Assembly (NCBI GenBank): GCA_964354225.1
Contig: CAYGZC010000318.1
Coordinates: forward strand, 1-21,347
Length of the DNA stretch: 21,347 bases
DNA from: CAYGZC01 sp964354225
GTDB taxonomy: Bacteria; Bacteroidota; Ignavibacteria; UBA10030; SZUA-254
Direction of reading: 5' to 3'
The notes under the pieces are model-generated. The model was given only the letters and a program-made list of their open reading frames with translations, was not told the origin of the DNA and ran no database searches. Of this stretch, positions 8,430 to 15,684 are shown in pieces; position 1 is the stretch's first letter, and each line of letters begins with the position of its first letter. Both the position numbers and the translations under genes were made by a program.

Positions 8430-8452
8430 CCTGTAATTTCTTTTTTTACAGG
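8430..8452. repeat. Inverted repeat CCTGTAA/TTACAGG upstream of dnaK
   Basis: CCTGTAA (8430-8436) and TTACAGG (8446-8452) form a perfect 7-bp dyad around a T-rich 9-nt loop. A second TTACAG half-site follows at 8456-8461. It lies about 20-50 bp upstream of the predicted dnaK -35/-24 region, a plausible activator or repressor site. It is not the HrcA CIRCE element. Confidence 0.38.
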
Positions 8453-8481
8453 GAGTTACAGTCATCGAAAATTTATGAGAT

Positions 8482-8509
8482 TTGGCACACCTATTGAGGC
8501 ATTATAAAA
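8482..8509 (+). promoter_or_regulatory. Candidate dnaK promoter, sigma-54-like and overlapping a sigma-70-like pattern
   Basis: TTGGCACACCTATTGAG (8482-8498) matches the sigma-54 -24/-12 consensus with correct 10-bp spacing between the GG and the -12 dinucleotide. The one important deviation is GA instead of GC at -12. This predicts a start near 8509 and a leader of about 78 nt. The same bases can also be read as TTGGCA, 16 bp, TATAAA for the housekeeping sigma factor. Sequence alone does not decide between them. Confidence 0.42.
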
Positions 8510-8524
8510 TAATAAATTTACAAA

Positions 8525-8555
8525 ATCCCATTTGGAAGGGGCTTTTCCATGGGAT
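8525..8555 (+). other. Stem-loop in the dnaK leader
   Basis: ATCCCAT (8525-8531) pairs with ATGGGAT (8549-8555), and GGAA (8534-8537) with TTCC (8545-8548). The result is an 11-bp stem with a 2-nt bulge and a 7-nt loop (8538-8544). It lies between the predicted promoter and the ribosome site AGGAG (8573-8577), which it does not cover. It could stabilise the mRNA or act as a protein-binding site. Confidence 0.45.
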
Positions 8556-8586
8556 AAGTTTTCATATTTAATAGGAGTTTTTTAAT

Positions 8587-10521
8587 ATGGCTGGAAAAAT
8601 TATTGGAATAGATTTAGGAACTACAAACTCAGTAGTCGCAGTGATGGAAGGAAAAGATCCTACTGTCATTGCAAACCCGGAGGGTTCACGAACAACACCA
8701 TCCGTTGTTGGCTTCCCGAAAAGCGGCGAGCGATTAGTGGGACAAGCTGCAAAACGCCAGGCGGTGACCAACTCACAAAATACTGTATTCTCTATTAAGA
8801 GATTCATGGGGCGCTTTCAGAATGAAGTCACTGAAGAAATGAAACTTGTTCCGTATAAAGTTGTGCAAGGTGAAAATAACACGGCTCGTGTTCAAATAAG
8901 TGACCGTATTTATTCACCTCCTGAGATCAGTGCAATGATCCTTCAGAAGATGAGACAAACAGCTGAAGATTACCTCGGCACAAAAGTTACTGACGCTGTA
9001 ATCACAGTCCCGGCATACTTCAACGATGCACAGCGCCAGGCAACAAAAGAAGCTGGTGAGATTGCCGGCCTCAACGTACGACGCATAATCAACGAACCAA
9101 CCGCAGCCGCACTTGCCTACGGTTTAGATAAAAAACACAAAGACAGCAAGGTTGCTGTATTTGATCTCGGCGGGGGAACATTCGACATCTCAGTTCTTGA
9201 ACTTGGCGAAGGTGTGTTTGAAGTAAAATCAACCAATGGTGATACACATCTTGGTGGCGATAATTTCGATCAGCGCGTACTCGATTATATTGCCGATGAG
9301 TTCAAGAAGCAGGAAGGAATAGATTTGCGAAAAGATCCGATGGCGCTTCAGCGCTTACGTGAAGCCGCAGAGAAAGCGAAAATGGAACTTTCGCAATTAT
9401 TACAAACGGAAGTCAACCTGCCATTCATCACGGCAACCGCAGAAGGTCCTAAACATTTGAACTTGAATATCACGCGCGCAAAGTTTGAGCAGCTTGTTGA
9501 AGATCTCATTCAGCGTTGTGTTCCCCCGGTAGAGAAAGCATTAAAAGATGCAGGATTGAATCCCAACCAAATCGATGAAGTTATTCTTGTTGGCGGTATG
9601 ACGCGAGTACCGCGCGTTCAGCAGCTCGTCAAAGATATCTTCGGAAAAGAAGGACATAAGGGTGTAAACCCCGATGAGGTGGTGGCGATTGGTGCTGCCA
9701 TTCAAGGTGGTGTTTTGTCGGGTGACGTCACAGACGTTTTGCTGCTCGATGTTACACCGCTTACTCTTGGCATTGAAACTCTTGGCGGGGTAATGACACA
9801 GATGATTCAGGCAAATACCACTATTCCCACAAAGAAAAGTGAAATCTTCTCAACAGCATCCGATAGTCAACCTTCTGTTGAGATACACGTTTTACAAGGT
9901 GAGCGACCAATAGCAATAGATAACCGCACGCTTGGTAGATTCCATCTTGATGGAATTCCACCGGCTCCGCGCGGTATTCCTCAGATTGAAGTAACTTTCG
10001 ACATCGATGCGAACGGCATGCTACATGTGGCTGCAAAGGATAAAGCAACGAGCAAAGAACAAAGCATTCGAATAACTTCTTCGAGCGGATTAAGCAAAGA
10101 AGAAGTTGAGAAGATGAAGACCGATGCGCAGGCGCATTCTACCGAAGATAAGAAACGCCGTGGGGAAGTCGATATCAAGAATCAGGCAGATAATCTTGTC
10201 TTCCAGACACGAAAACAAATGAAAGACCTAGGTGATAAGATTCCTGCCAACTTGAAACCGAAAGTTGAATCTGCAGCTGATGCACTCGATGCTGCTATAA
10301 AAACCGGCAATATTACTGATATCAAAGCGAAGATGGAAACACTCAACAGCGCCTGGAATGAAGCTTCGCAAGAAATGTATAAAGCGGCAACGGCAGGTCA
10401 GCCCGGCGCACAACAACCACCACCAGATGGACAAGCAGGTCCTGCCGACAACGGTAAGAAGAAAGATGATAAATCTGTAGAGGATGCATCGTTCGAAGTT
10501 GTTGATGATAAGGATAAATAA
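8587..10521 (+). CDS. dnaK: Chaperone protein DnaK (Hsp70)
   Basis: DnaK binds and releases unfolded segments of proteins in an ATP cycle with DnaJ and GrpE, and hands aggregates to ClpB. The 644 residues show the whole family layout: phosphate-1 motif GIDLGTTNS (7-15), INEPTAAALAYGLDK (168-182), phosphate-2 FDLGGGTFD (192-200), adenosine motif LVGGMTRVP, the linker VLLLDVTPL, the substrate-binding beta domain to about residue 515, then the helical lid. The C-tail ends with a Gln/Pro/Gly-rich stretch and an acidic DASFEVVDDKDK end like the EEVKD-type tails of other DnaKs. A strong Shine-Dalgarno AGGAG sits 9 nt before the ATG. Neither grpE nor dnaJ is adjacent. clpB follows after two unknown genes. 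Confidence 0.99.
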   Translation: MAGKIIGIDLGTTNSVVAVMEGKDPTVIANPEGSRTTPSVVGFPKSGERLVGQAAKRQAVTNSQNTVFSIKRFMGRFQNEVTEEMKLVPYKVVQGENNTARVQISDRIYSPPEISAMILQKMRQTAEDYLGTKVTDAVITVPAYFNDAQRQATKEAGEIAGLNVRRIINEPTAAALAYGLDKKHKDSKVAVFDLGGGTFDISVLELGEGVFEVKSTNGDTHLGGDNFDQRVLDYIADEFKKQEGIDLRKDPMALQRLREAAEKAKMELSQLLQTEVNLPFITATAEGPKHLNLNITRAKFEQLVEDLIQRCVPPVEKALKDAGLNPNQIDEVILVGGMTRVPRVQQLVKDIFGKEGHKGVNPDEVVAIGAAIQGGVLSGDVTDVLLLDVTPLTLGIETLGGVMTQMIQANTTIPTKKSEIFSTASDSQPSVEIHVLQGERPIAIDNRTLGRFHLDGIPPAPRGIPQIEVTFDIDANGMLHVAAKDKATSKEQSIRITSSSGLSKEEVEKMKTDAQAHSTEDKKRRGEVDIKNQADNLVFQTRKQMKDLGDKIPANLKPKVESAADALDAAIKTGNITDIKAKMETLNSAWNEASQEMYKAATAGQPGAQQPPPDGQAGPADNGKKKDDKSVEDASFEVVDDKDK

Positions 10522-10532
10522 TTTTACCCCCA

Positions 10533-10584
10533 CCCCGTGTTCCGATGTCACCCTGAGCGAAGTCGAAGGGTCATCGGAACGGGG
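10533..10584. repeat. REP-like hairpin repeat after dnaK
   Basis: Starting 12 bp after the dnaK stop, three stacked arms pair: CCCCG/CGGGG (10533-10537 with 10580-10584), TTCCGATG/CATCGGAA (10540-10547 with 10572-10579) and ACCCT/AGGGT (10550-10554 with 10567-10571), with loop 10555-10566. The core CACCCTGAGCGAAGTCGAAG is, from memory, a sequence dispersed in many bacterial genomes. It could limit read-through or protect the dnaK mRNA, but no T-tract follows, so it is not a standard intrinsic terminator. Only one copy is in this window. Confidence 0.65.
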
Positions 10585-10607
10585 AGAGGGTCAGAGAGAT
10601 TGTGCAT

Positions 10608-10862
10608 ATGACAAATGGTATTTGGCTTTTAATTATTCTCGTTCTTGTTGCGGCATTTTTGATATACGCCACAAAGAAACGCTGGATCTCGTGGAAAGGT
10701 GGAAGAGGTATCTCTTATCTTACCGCCTTCCATGATTTCCAAACGAAGGATAAACAAGAAGCAATTGAATACGTTATGGAAGAAAAAGCCGGAAAGAAAA
10801 TGGAAGAGCAAGAGAGTGGAAAAGGAAACAAACCTAATATCAAAGATGCAACCCAAATATAA
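10608..10862 (+). CDS. Small single-pass membrane protein of unknown function
   Basis: I do not recognise this 84-residue protein. Residues about 5-23 (IWLLIILVLVAAFLIYA) form one strong transmembrane segment. They are followed by a basic KKRW stop-transfer and a charged cytoplasmic tail rich in Lys and Glu (HDFQTKDKQEA, then EEKAGKKMEEQESGKG). I chose the ATG at 10608. A GTG two codons earlier (10602) is also possible. The coding base composition resembles dnaK more than the AT-rich gene that follows. The next gene begins inside its last 17 bp. The position between dnaK and clpB suggests coexpression with chaperones, but no function can be assigned. Confidence 0.65.
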   Translation: MTNGIWLLIILVLVAAFLIYATKKRWISWKGGRGISYLTAFHDFQTKDKQEAIEYVMEEKAGKKMEEQESGKGNKPNIKDATQI

Positions 10863-11994
10863 AATTACTCAAAACAGTTATAACGAGATCCAAAAGTATG
10901 ATTGGATCAGGGATCACATTCGATTAGGATTAGTAGGAACTTCTGATCCTCGGGAAATGATCCGATTATTAGAGAAAGGCCGCTCTCCAAGCATACAAAA
11001 ATTACTATGTTTGGTAAATATGTATGGTGAACAGAGCGATGATATTGGTAAGAGATTGCTAGAGTGTAAGGATCGCATGGCTTTCCCTGGGCGGCTTGCA
11101 GAAATGTACGTATTTGCTCATTTGAAAAAGAATTATGTTGGAAATGTGAACGCTATAAGAAGTATATACAATAAACACGTTCACGATATTGACATAGAAG
11201 TTGCTAATCAAAAACTAAAGTTAGAAATTTATACACCCTACGACTTTTACGCATATAAGGTATTTTATGATTTACTTTGGAGTCTTGTTGAAAACTTACC
11301 AGTCAACTTCAGATTTAGTCTGTCCATCACGACTAATACAAGCGATCCCTATTATCCAATCAATTTCCCAAAGGGCAAAAAAGTATACATTTGGTTCAAT
11401 AATTTGGAAAATACTTTAATCAAATGGTTACAAAATGCTCATTTAAAAGATGTCTATATTGTTAAGAGTCCATGTAAAGGTTTAGAAGTACGTTTTGAAC
11501 TAATCGATAAACTAAACAACTCAAATATTAATATTGTCTCTCTTAATCCATCTGGGATGTCAATAGATACTAAACTCCTCTTCGAACCAAGTGATGTTGT
11601 CAGTTCCATCAAGCAACAATGGGCTGGTAAAGTTAAATTAAAATTGGAAAAACTGCAGGCTGGTCCAACCGAGGACTATCTTATCCGAATATTGCTCTTA
11701 AATTTCTCTACGGCAGAGACAGGCGATTTTGGGTTTCTGAAGGAACAAAATTATTTCAGCAACATCGAAAGGATGATAAAAATACTTGCATCAAAGATTG
11801 AACCATATCCACCGTATGACGCTGTAATTCCTTGTGTATTGGGCTTGACGTGTGGATTTGCATCCCCAATTATCCTTTCTCAAAACATGGAGGATAAAAT
11901 TGCGAGTTTGCTACCAATCGTTCACTTAAATGATCCTATTCGTGATGTTCCTTTATTAAATAGTGCGAATATCATCGTTATATCGAATGATTAA
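10846..11994 (+). CDS. AT-rich orphan protein, possible degenerate PD-(D/E)XK nuclease-like fold
   Basis: I recognise no family for this 382-residue soluble protein. The frame is open from 10699, but I chose the ATG at 10846 (MQPKYKITQ): the upstream 49 codons overlap the membrane-protein gene and read as low-quality Lys-rich sequence. Residues 1-105 look helical. GRLAEMYVF (82-90, E86) followed by HDIDIEV (113-119) and LKLEIYTP (124-131) has the helix-E / D-x-D / strand-E spacing of PD-(D/E)XK nucleases. The usual Lys of ExK is replaced by Tyr129, so it may be inactive or the similarity may be chance. No signal peptide or membrane segment is seen. Two sampled 60-base lines have 28% and 32% GC, against 47% in dnaK and 55% in clpB samples. 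This suggests horizontal acquisition. clpB follows after 23 bp. Confidence 0.82.
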   Translation: MQPKYKITQNSYNEIQKYDWIRDHIRLGLVGTSDPREMIRLLEKGRSPSIQKLLCLVNMYGEQSDDIGKRLLECKDRMAFPGRLAEMYVFAHLKKNYVGNVNAIRSIYNKHVHDIDIEVANQKLKLEIYTPYDFYAYKVFYDLLWSLVENLPVNFRFSLSITTNTSDPYYPINFPKGKKVYIWFNNLENTLIKWLQNAHLKDVYIVKSPCKGLEVRFELIDKLNNSNINIVSLNPSGMSIDTKLLFEPSDVVSSIKQQWAGKVKLKLEKLQAGPTEDYLIRILLLNFSTAETGDFGFLKEQNYFSNIERMIKILASKIEPYPPYDAVIPCVLGLTCGFASPIILSQNMEDKIASLLPIVHLNDPIRDVPLLNSANIIVISND

Positions 11995-12017
11995 TTATTA
12001 AGGGTACTAGATCAACT

Positions 12018-14657
12018 ATGAACTTCCAAAAATTCACAATTAAATCTCAGGAAGCAGTCCAGAACGCACAGGAGATTGCGGCAAGTTACGGTAATCAATC
12101 TATCGAGCCGGAACATTTGCTCGCAGCGCTCGTGCAGGACAGCGAAGGCATCATCGTTCCCATCCTCCAAAAAATTGGAACGAATATTAATTACGTAAAA
12201 ATTAAAGTCAATGAAGCGGTTGAGAAACTCCCAAAAGTATCGGGCGCCGGGGTTGGCAATCAATACATCGGACAAAATCTTGCACAGCTTTTCGATGTCG
12301 CACTAAAAGAAGCACAGTCACTCAAAGACGAATATGTCAGCACCGAGCATTTGCTGCTTGCGCTTGTATCCGGCAAATCAACAGCAGCGCAACTGCTTAT
12401 TGGCCAAGGAGTTACGAAAGATCAAATTTACAAGGCGCTAAAAGATATCCGAGGCACACAGCGGGTGACAGACCAAACGCCTGAGGAAAAATATCAGTCA
12501 CTTCAGCGTTTCGGTCGCGACTTGAATGAGCTTGCTCGCAAGGGCAAGCTTGATCCTGTTATCGGAAGGGATGAAGAAATCCGCCGCGTATTACAAGTGC
12601 TCTCTCGCCGCACGAAGAATAACCCTGTTTTAATCGGTGAACCGGGTGTTGGTAAGACTGCAATTGCTGAGGGAATTGCTCATCGTATAATCCAGGGTGA
12701 TATTCCGGAAAATCTAAAAACGAAACGCATCATCGCCCTCGATATGGGTTCACTGGTTGCAGGTACAAGTTTCCGAGGTCAGTTTGAAGAGCGGCTTAAA
12801 GCCGTCTTGAAAGAAGTCACCGATTCTGAAGGCGAGATAATTCTTTTCATCGATGAGCTTCACACTCTTGTTGGTGCCGGCGCTGCACAAGGTGCCGTCG
12901 ATGCAGCGAACATGCTGAAGCCGGCACTCTCAAAGGGCGAGCTTCGCGCAATCGGCGCAACAACAATCGATGAGTATCGCAAACATATCGAGAAAGACCC
13001 CGCGCTTGAACGTCGGTTCCAGCCGGTTCTGATCGATGAACCTACCGTCAACGACACAATTTCAATGTTGCGTGGACTCAAAGAACGGTATGAAGTTCAT
13101 CACGGTGTTCGCATCACCGATGGCGCAATAGTTGCTGCCGCACAATTAAGCCACCGATACATCAGCGACCGATTCCTACCGGATAAAGCAATCGATCTTG
13201 TTGATGAAGCTGCTTCAAAACTTCGTATTGAGATCGATTCTCTTCCGGAAGAGTTAGACGAAATCGAGCGCCGTATAAAACAACTTGAAATCGAGCGTGA
13301 AGCAGTGAAGCGTGAAACAGATGAAGCAACTCAATCCCGTCTCGAATTAATCAGCAAAGAACTCGCCGAATTGAATCAGCAGCGAACCGAGCTTCGGGCA
13401 CACTGGCAGAACGAGAAAGGGTTTATTCAATCCATCCGAAAGATGAAGGGGGAGATTGAGAAAGCAAAAACCGAAGCAGAACAAAATGAGCGCCAAGGTA
13501 ATCTGGCAAAAGTCGCCGAGCTGCGGTATGGTGTGATTGCATCACTCGAGAAGCAGCTTAAAGAAGCCAGTGGAAAGCTCGCCGAAATCCAAAAACATAA
13601 GAAAATGCTTAAAGAAGAAGTTGACGCAGAAGATATCGCTGAGATCGTTTCGAGGTGGACGGGTATTCCGGTAAGCCGCATGTTGGAAAGTGAGCGAACA
13701 AAGCTGCTGCATCTTGAGGAACGCTTACACGAGCGTCTTGTCGATCAGGAAGAAGCTGTGCATGCTGTTGCTGATGCAATCCGCAGAAGCCGCGCAGGAT
13801 TGCAAGACGAGAAAAAACCTGTTGGCTCATTTATCTTTTTAGGATCAACAGGTGTCGGCAAAACGGAGCTTGCCCGCGCGTTAGCCGAATTTCTCTTTAA
13901 TGATGAAAACGCTCTCATCCGCATCGACATGAGTGAGTATATGGAGAAATTTTCTGTCTCGCGTCTTATCGGTGCACCGCCCGGATACGTCGGTTATGAA
14001 GAAGGGGGGCAGTTAACAGAAGCCATCCGACGGAAACCGTATTCGGTTGTTCTTTTTGATGAGATCGAGAAAGCGCATCCGGAAGTTTTCAACCTATTAT
14101 TACAGGTTCTTGATGAAGGGCGTTTGACCGATGGCAAGGGTAAAACGGTGAACTTCAAAAACACGATTATTATTATGACATCGAACCTGGGTTCTCAGAT
14201 GATTCAGGAGCGATTGGGCGGAGAAATAATCTCGAACAATGAATTGGAAAAAATCTATGGCGAGCTGCGAATTTCTTTATTTGATATGCTGAGGCAATCC
14301 ATCCGTCCGGAATTCTTGAACCGAATTGATGAAATTATTCTCTTCAAACTCCTCAACAAAAATGATTTGCTGAGAATTCTCGACCTCCAACTGAGGCGTG
14401 TGCAATCAATGCTCGACCAGAAAAACATCAAGCTTGAATATACGGATGAAGCTAAAGAATGGCTCATCAAACTCGGTTATGATCCAACACTCGGTGCCCG
14501 ACCGTTGAAGAGAATCATTCAAAAGTACATCGTCAACAAATTATCTGAAGAGTTGTTGGCTGGCTCGCTGGCTGAGGGAAACACAATTGAAGCCGCGCTT
14601 GACAGACGCGGCTTGATCCAGTTTGTTAAGAAAACGGTTGCTGAAGTTGTGCGATAG
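12018..14657 (+). CDS. clpB: ATP-dependent disaggregase ClpB
   Basis: ClpB is a hexameric AAA+ machine that pulls proteins out of aggregates together with DnaK. The 879 residues contain the two N-terminal Clp repeats (about 1-145), NBD1 with Walker A GEPGVGKT (207-214) and Walker B ILFIDELH, and the long coiled-coil middle domain (about 410-535) that separates ClpB from ClpA/ClpC and docks DnaK. NBD2 has Walker A GSTGVGKT (609-616) and Walker B VVLFDEIEKAHPE, and a C-terminal D2-small domain follows. There is no ClpP-binding loop that I can see. The start MNFQKFTIKSQEA agrees with other ClpBs. AAGGG (12000-12004) lies 13 nt upstream, a rather long spacing. The gene shares its direction with dnaK and the two intervening genes, which fits a joint stress role. 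Confidence 0.98.
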   Translation: MNFQKFTIKSQEAVQNAQEIAASYGNQSIEPEHLLAALVQDSEGIIVPILQKIGTNINYVKIKVNEAVEKLPKVSGAGVGNQYIGQNLAQLFDVALKEAQSLKDEYVSTEHLLLALVSGKSTAAQLLIGQGVTKDQIYKALKDIRGTQRVTDQTPEEKYQSLQRFGRDLNELARKGKLDPVIGRDEEIRRVLQVLSRRTKNNPVLIGEPGVGKTAIAEGIAHRIIQGDIPENLKTKRIIALDMGSLVAGTSFRGQFEERLKAVLKEVTDSEGEIILFIDELHTLVGAGAAQGAVDAANMLKPALSKGELRAIGATTIDEYRKHIEKDPALERRFQPVLIDEPTVNDTISMLRGLKERYEVHHGVRITDGAIVAAAQLSHRYISDRFLPDKAIDLVDEAASKLRIEIDSLPEELDEIERRIKQLEIEREAVKRETDEATQSRLELISKELAELNQQRTELRAHWQNEKGFIQSIRKMKGEIEKAKTEAEQNERQGNLAKVAELRYGVIASLEKQLKEASGKLAEIQKHKKMLKEEVDAEDIAEIVSRWTGIPVSRMLESERTKLLHLEERLHERLVDQEEAVHAVADAIRRSRAGLQDEKKPVGSFIFLGSTGVGKTELARALAEFLFNDENALIRIDMSEYMEKFSVSRLIGAPPGYVGYEEGGQLTEAIRRKPYSVVLFDEIEKAHPEVFNLLLQVLDEGRLTDGKGKTVNFKNTIIIMTSNLGSQMIQERLGGEIISNNELEKIYGELRISLFDMLRQSIRPEFLNRIDEIILFKLLNKNDLLRILDLQLRRVQSMLDQKNIKLEYTDEAKEWLIKLGYDPTLGARPLKRIIQKYIVNKLSEELLAGSLAEGNTIEAALDRRGLIQFVKKTVAEVVR

Positions 14658-14675
14658 TATTTCATCGCAGTAGGG

Positions 14676-14694
14676 GGCAGAATTCGGTTCTGTC
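14676..14694 (+). terminator. Possible weak terminator hairpin after clpB
   Basis: GGCAGAA (14676-14682) and TTCTGTC (14688-14694) form a 7-bp stem (one G-U pair) with loop TTCGG, 18 nt after the clpB stop. The next bases are T-rich but interrupted (CGTTTGCTTTT), so the termination signal is only moderate. Confidence 0.4.
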
Positions 14695-14775
14695 TCGTTT
14701 GCTTTTAAAACCAAATTGCTAATCCAACCTATTTTTTGTAATTTGCTGTTGATATTTATTAGATTTTGATACAAT

Positions 14776-15684
14776 ATGCTCTCGTTAATAATCCACGGTG
14801 GGGCTTGGGATATTCCTGATGCTGAAGTTGAAGCGCATCGTAATGGATGTCTTCATGCATTGAAAATTGGATGGAAAATTTTACATTCCGACGGTACAGC
14901 TATCGACGCGGTGGAACAAGCGGTTCGCACTATGGAAAATGATCCAACCTTTGATGCCGGTTACGGCTCTCATCTAAACTTACTTGGTCAAGTAGAATTA
15001 GACGCAAGCATCATGAGCGGCAAAACACTCAAGTGCGGAGCAGTCGTTGCTGTACACAGAATTCGGAACCCAATTACACTTGCCCGTTTAATAATGGCTG
15101 AGAGTGAACACATACTTTTCGTTGGTGAAGGCGCAGAACGGTATGCAAAAGAAAACGGTATTGAATTGTGCAAACCTGAGGAACTTAACACCAAGCGCGA
15201 GCTTGATCGATGGGTGGCACTTCAGCTTCGTAAAGACTATAAAACAAAAGATGCATTCAATAAGCGCAAAAGACCCTCGGATACGGTGGGTGCTGTTGCA
15301 CTCGACAAAGATGGGAATATCTGTGCGGGAACGTCAACCGGCGGAACAATGAATAAATATCCGGGCAGAATAGGTGACTCGCCTCTTATCGGATGTGGAA
15401 CGTATGCCGATAATGAAGTTGGAGGAGTTTCAACCACTGGCTGGGGCGAGGCAATGATTAAAGTTGTGATGGCAAAAACTGTTATCGATTTGATGGATGT
15501 AAACGGCGGCAACCCCCAAGAAGCAGCGACAAAAGGAATAGAAATTTTGCACCACAAAGTTGATGGATTCGGCGGAGTTGTTGTGATGAACAAGCACGGT
15601 AAATTGGGTTTTGCATATAATACACCTCGAATGGCTCTAGCTTATTTCAACGCTAGGATGTCGGAGCCATTTGTAGCAGTATGA
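14776..15684 (+). CDS. Isoaspartyl peptidase / L-asparaginase (Ntn-hydrolase, plant-type)
   Basis: Members of this family hydrolyse isoaspartyl dipeptides and L-asparagine. They mature by self-cleavage before a threonine that becomes the nucleophile. The 302 residues include the N-terminal IIHGGAW (5-11), DAGYGSHLN (60-68), the cleavage site SDT with Thr170 in DTVGAVALD (169-177), and GTSTGGTMNKYPGRIGDSPL with GCGTYAD, which bind the substrate. Length and all key motifs are intact. No clear signal peptide is seen, so it is probably cytoplasmic. TACAAT directly abuts the ATG but is badly placed for a -10 box. Its stop overlaps the start of the methyltransferase (ATGA), so the two are coupled. 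The preference between peptidase and asparaginase activity cannot be read from the sequence. Confidence 0.93.
   Translation: MLSLIIHGGAWDIPDAEVEAHRNGCLHALKIGWKILHSDGTAIDAVEQAVRTMENDPTFDAGYGSHLNLLGQVELDASIMSGKTLKCGAVVAVHRIRNPITLARLIMAESEHILFVGEGAERYAKENGIELCKPEELNTKRELDRWVALQLRKDYKTKDAFNKRKRPSDTVGAVALDKDGNICAGTSTGGTMNKYPGRIGDSPLIGCGTYADNEVGGVSTTGWGEAMIKVVMAKTVIDLMDVNGGNPQEAATKGIEILHHKVDGFGGVVVMNKHGKLGFAYNTPRMALAYFNARMSEPFVAV

Noticed and set aside
8525..8580. RNA thermometer masking the dnaK ribosome site
   Set aside because: The hairpin ends 17 nt before AGGAG, and no complementary anti-Shine-Dalgarno stretch was found in the leader.
8289..8586. CIRCE operator or a classical heat-shock repressor site
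   Set aside because: No TTAGCACTC-N9-GAGTGCTAA or close variant is present. The dyads found have different sequences.
10699..10845. 49-codon N-terminal extension of the AT-rich orphan gene
   Set aside because: It overlaps the small membrane-protein gene in another frame and reads as Lys-rich filler. The ATG at 10846 gives a more natural, overlap-coupled start.
14740..14775. Sigma-70 promoter TTGATA-TACAAT for the asparaginase gene
   Set aside because: The spacer is only 15 bp, and the -10 box would abut the ATG, putting the transcript start inside the gene.
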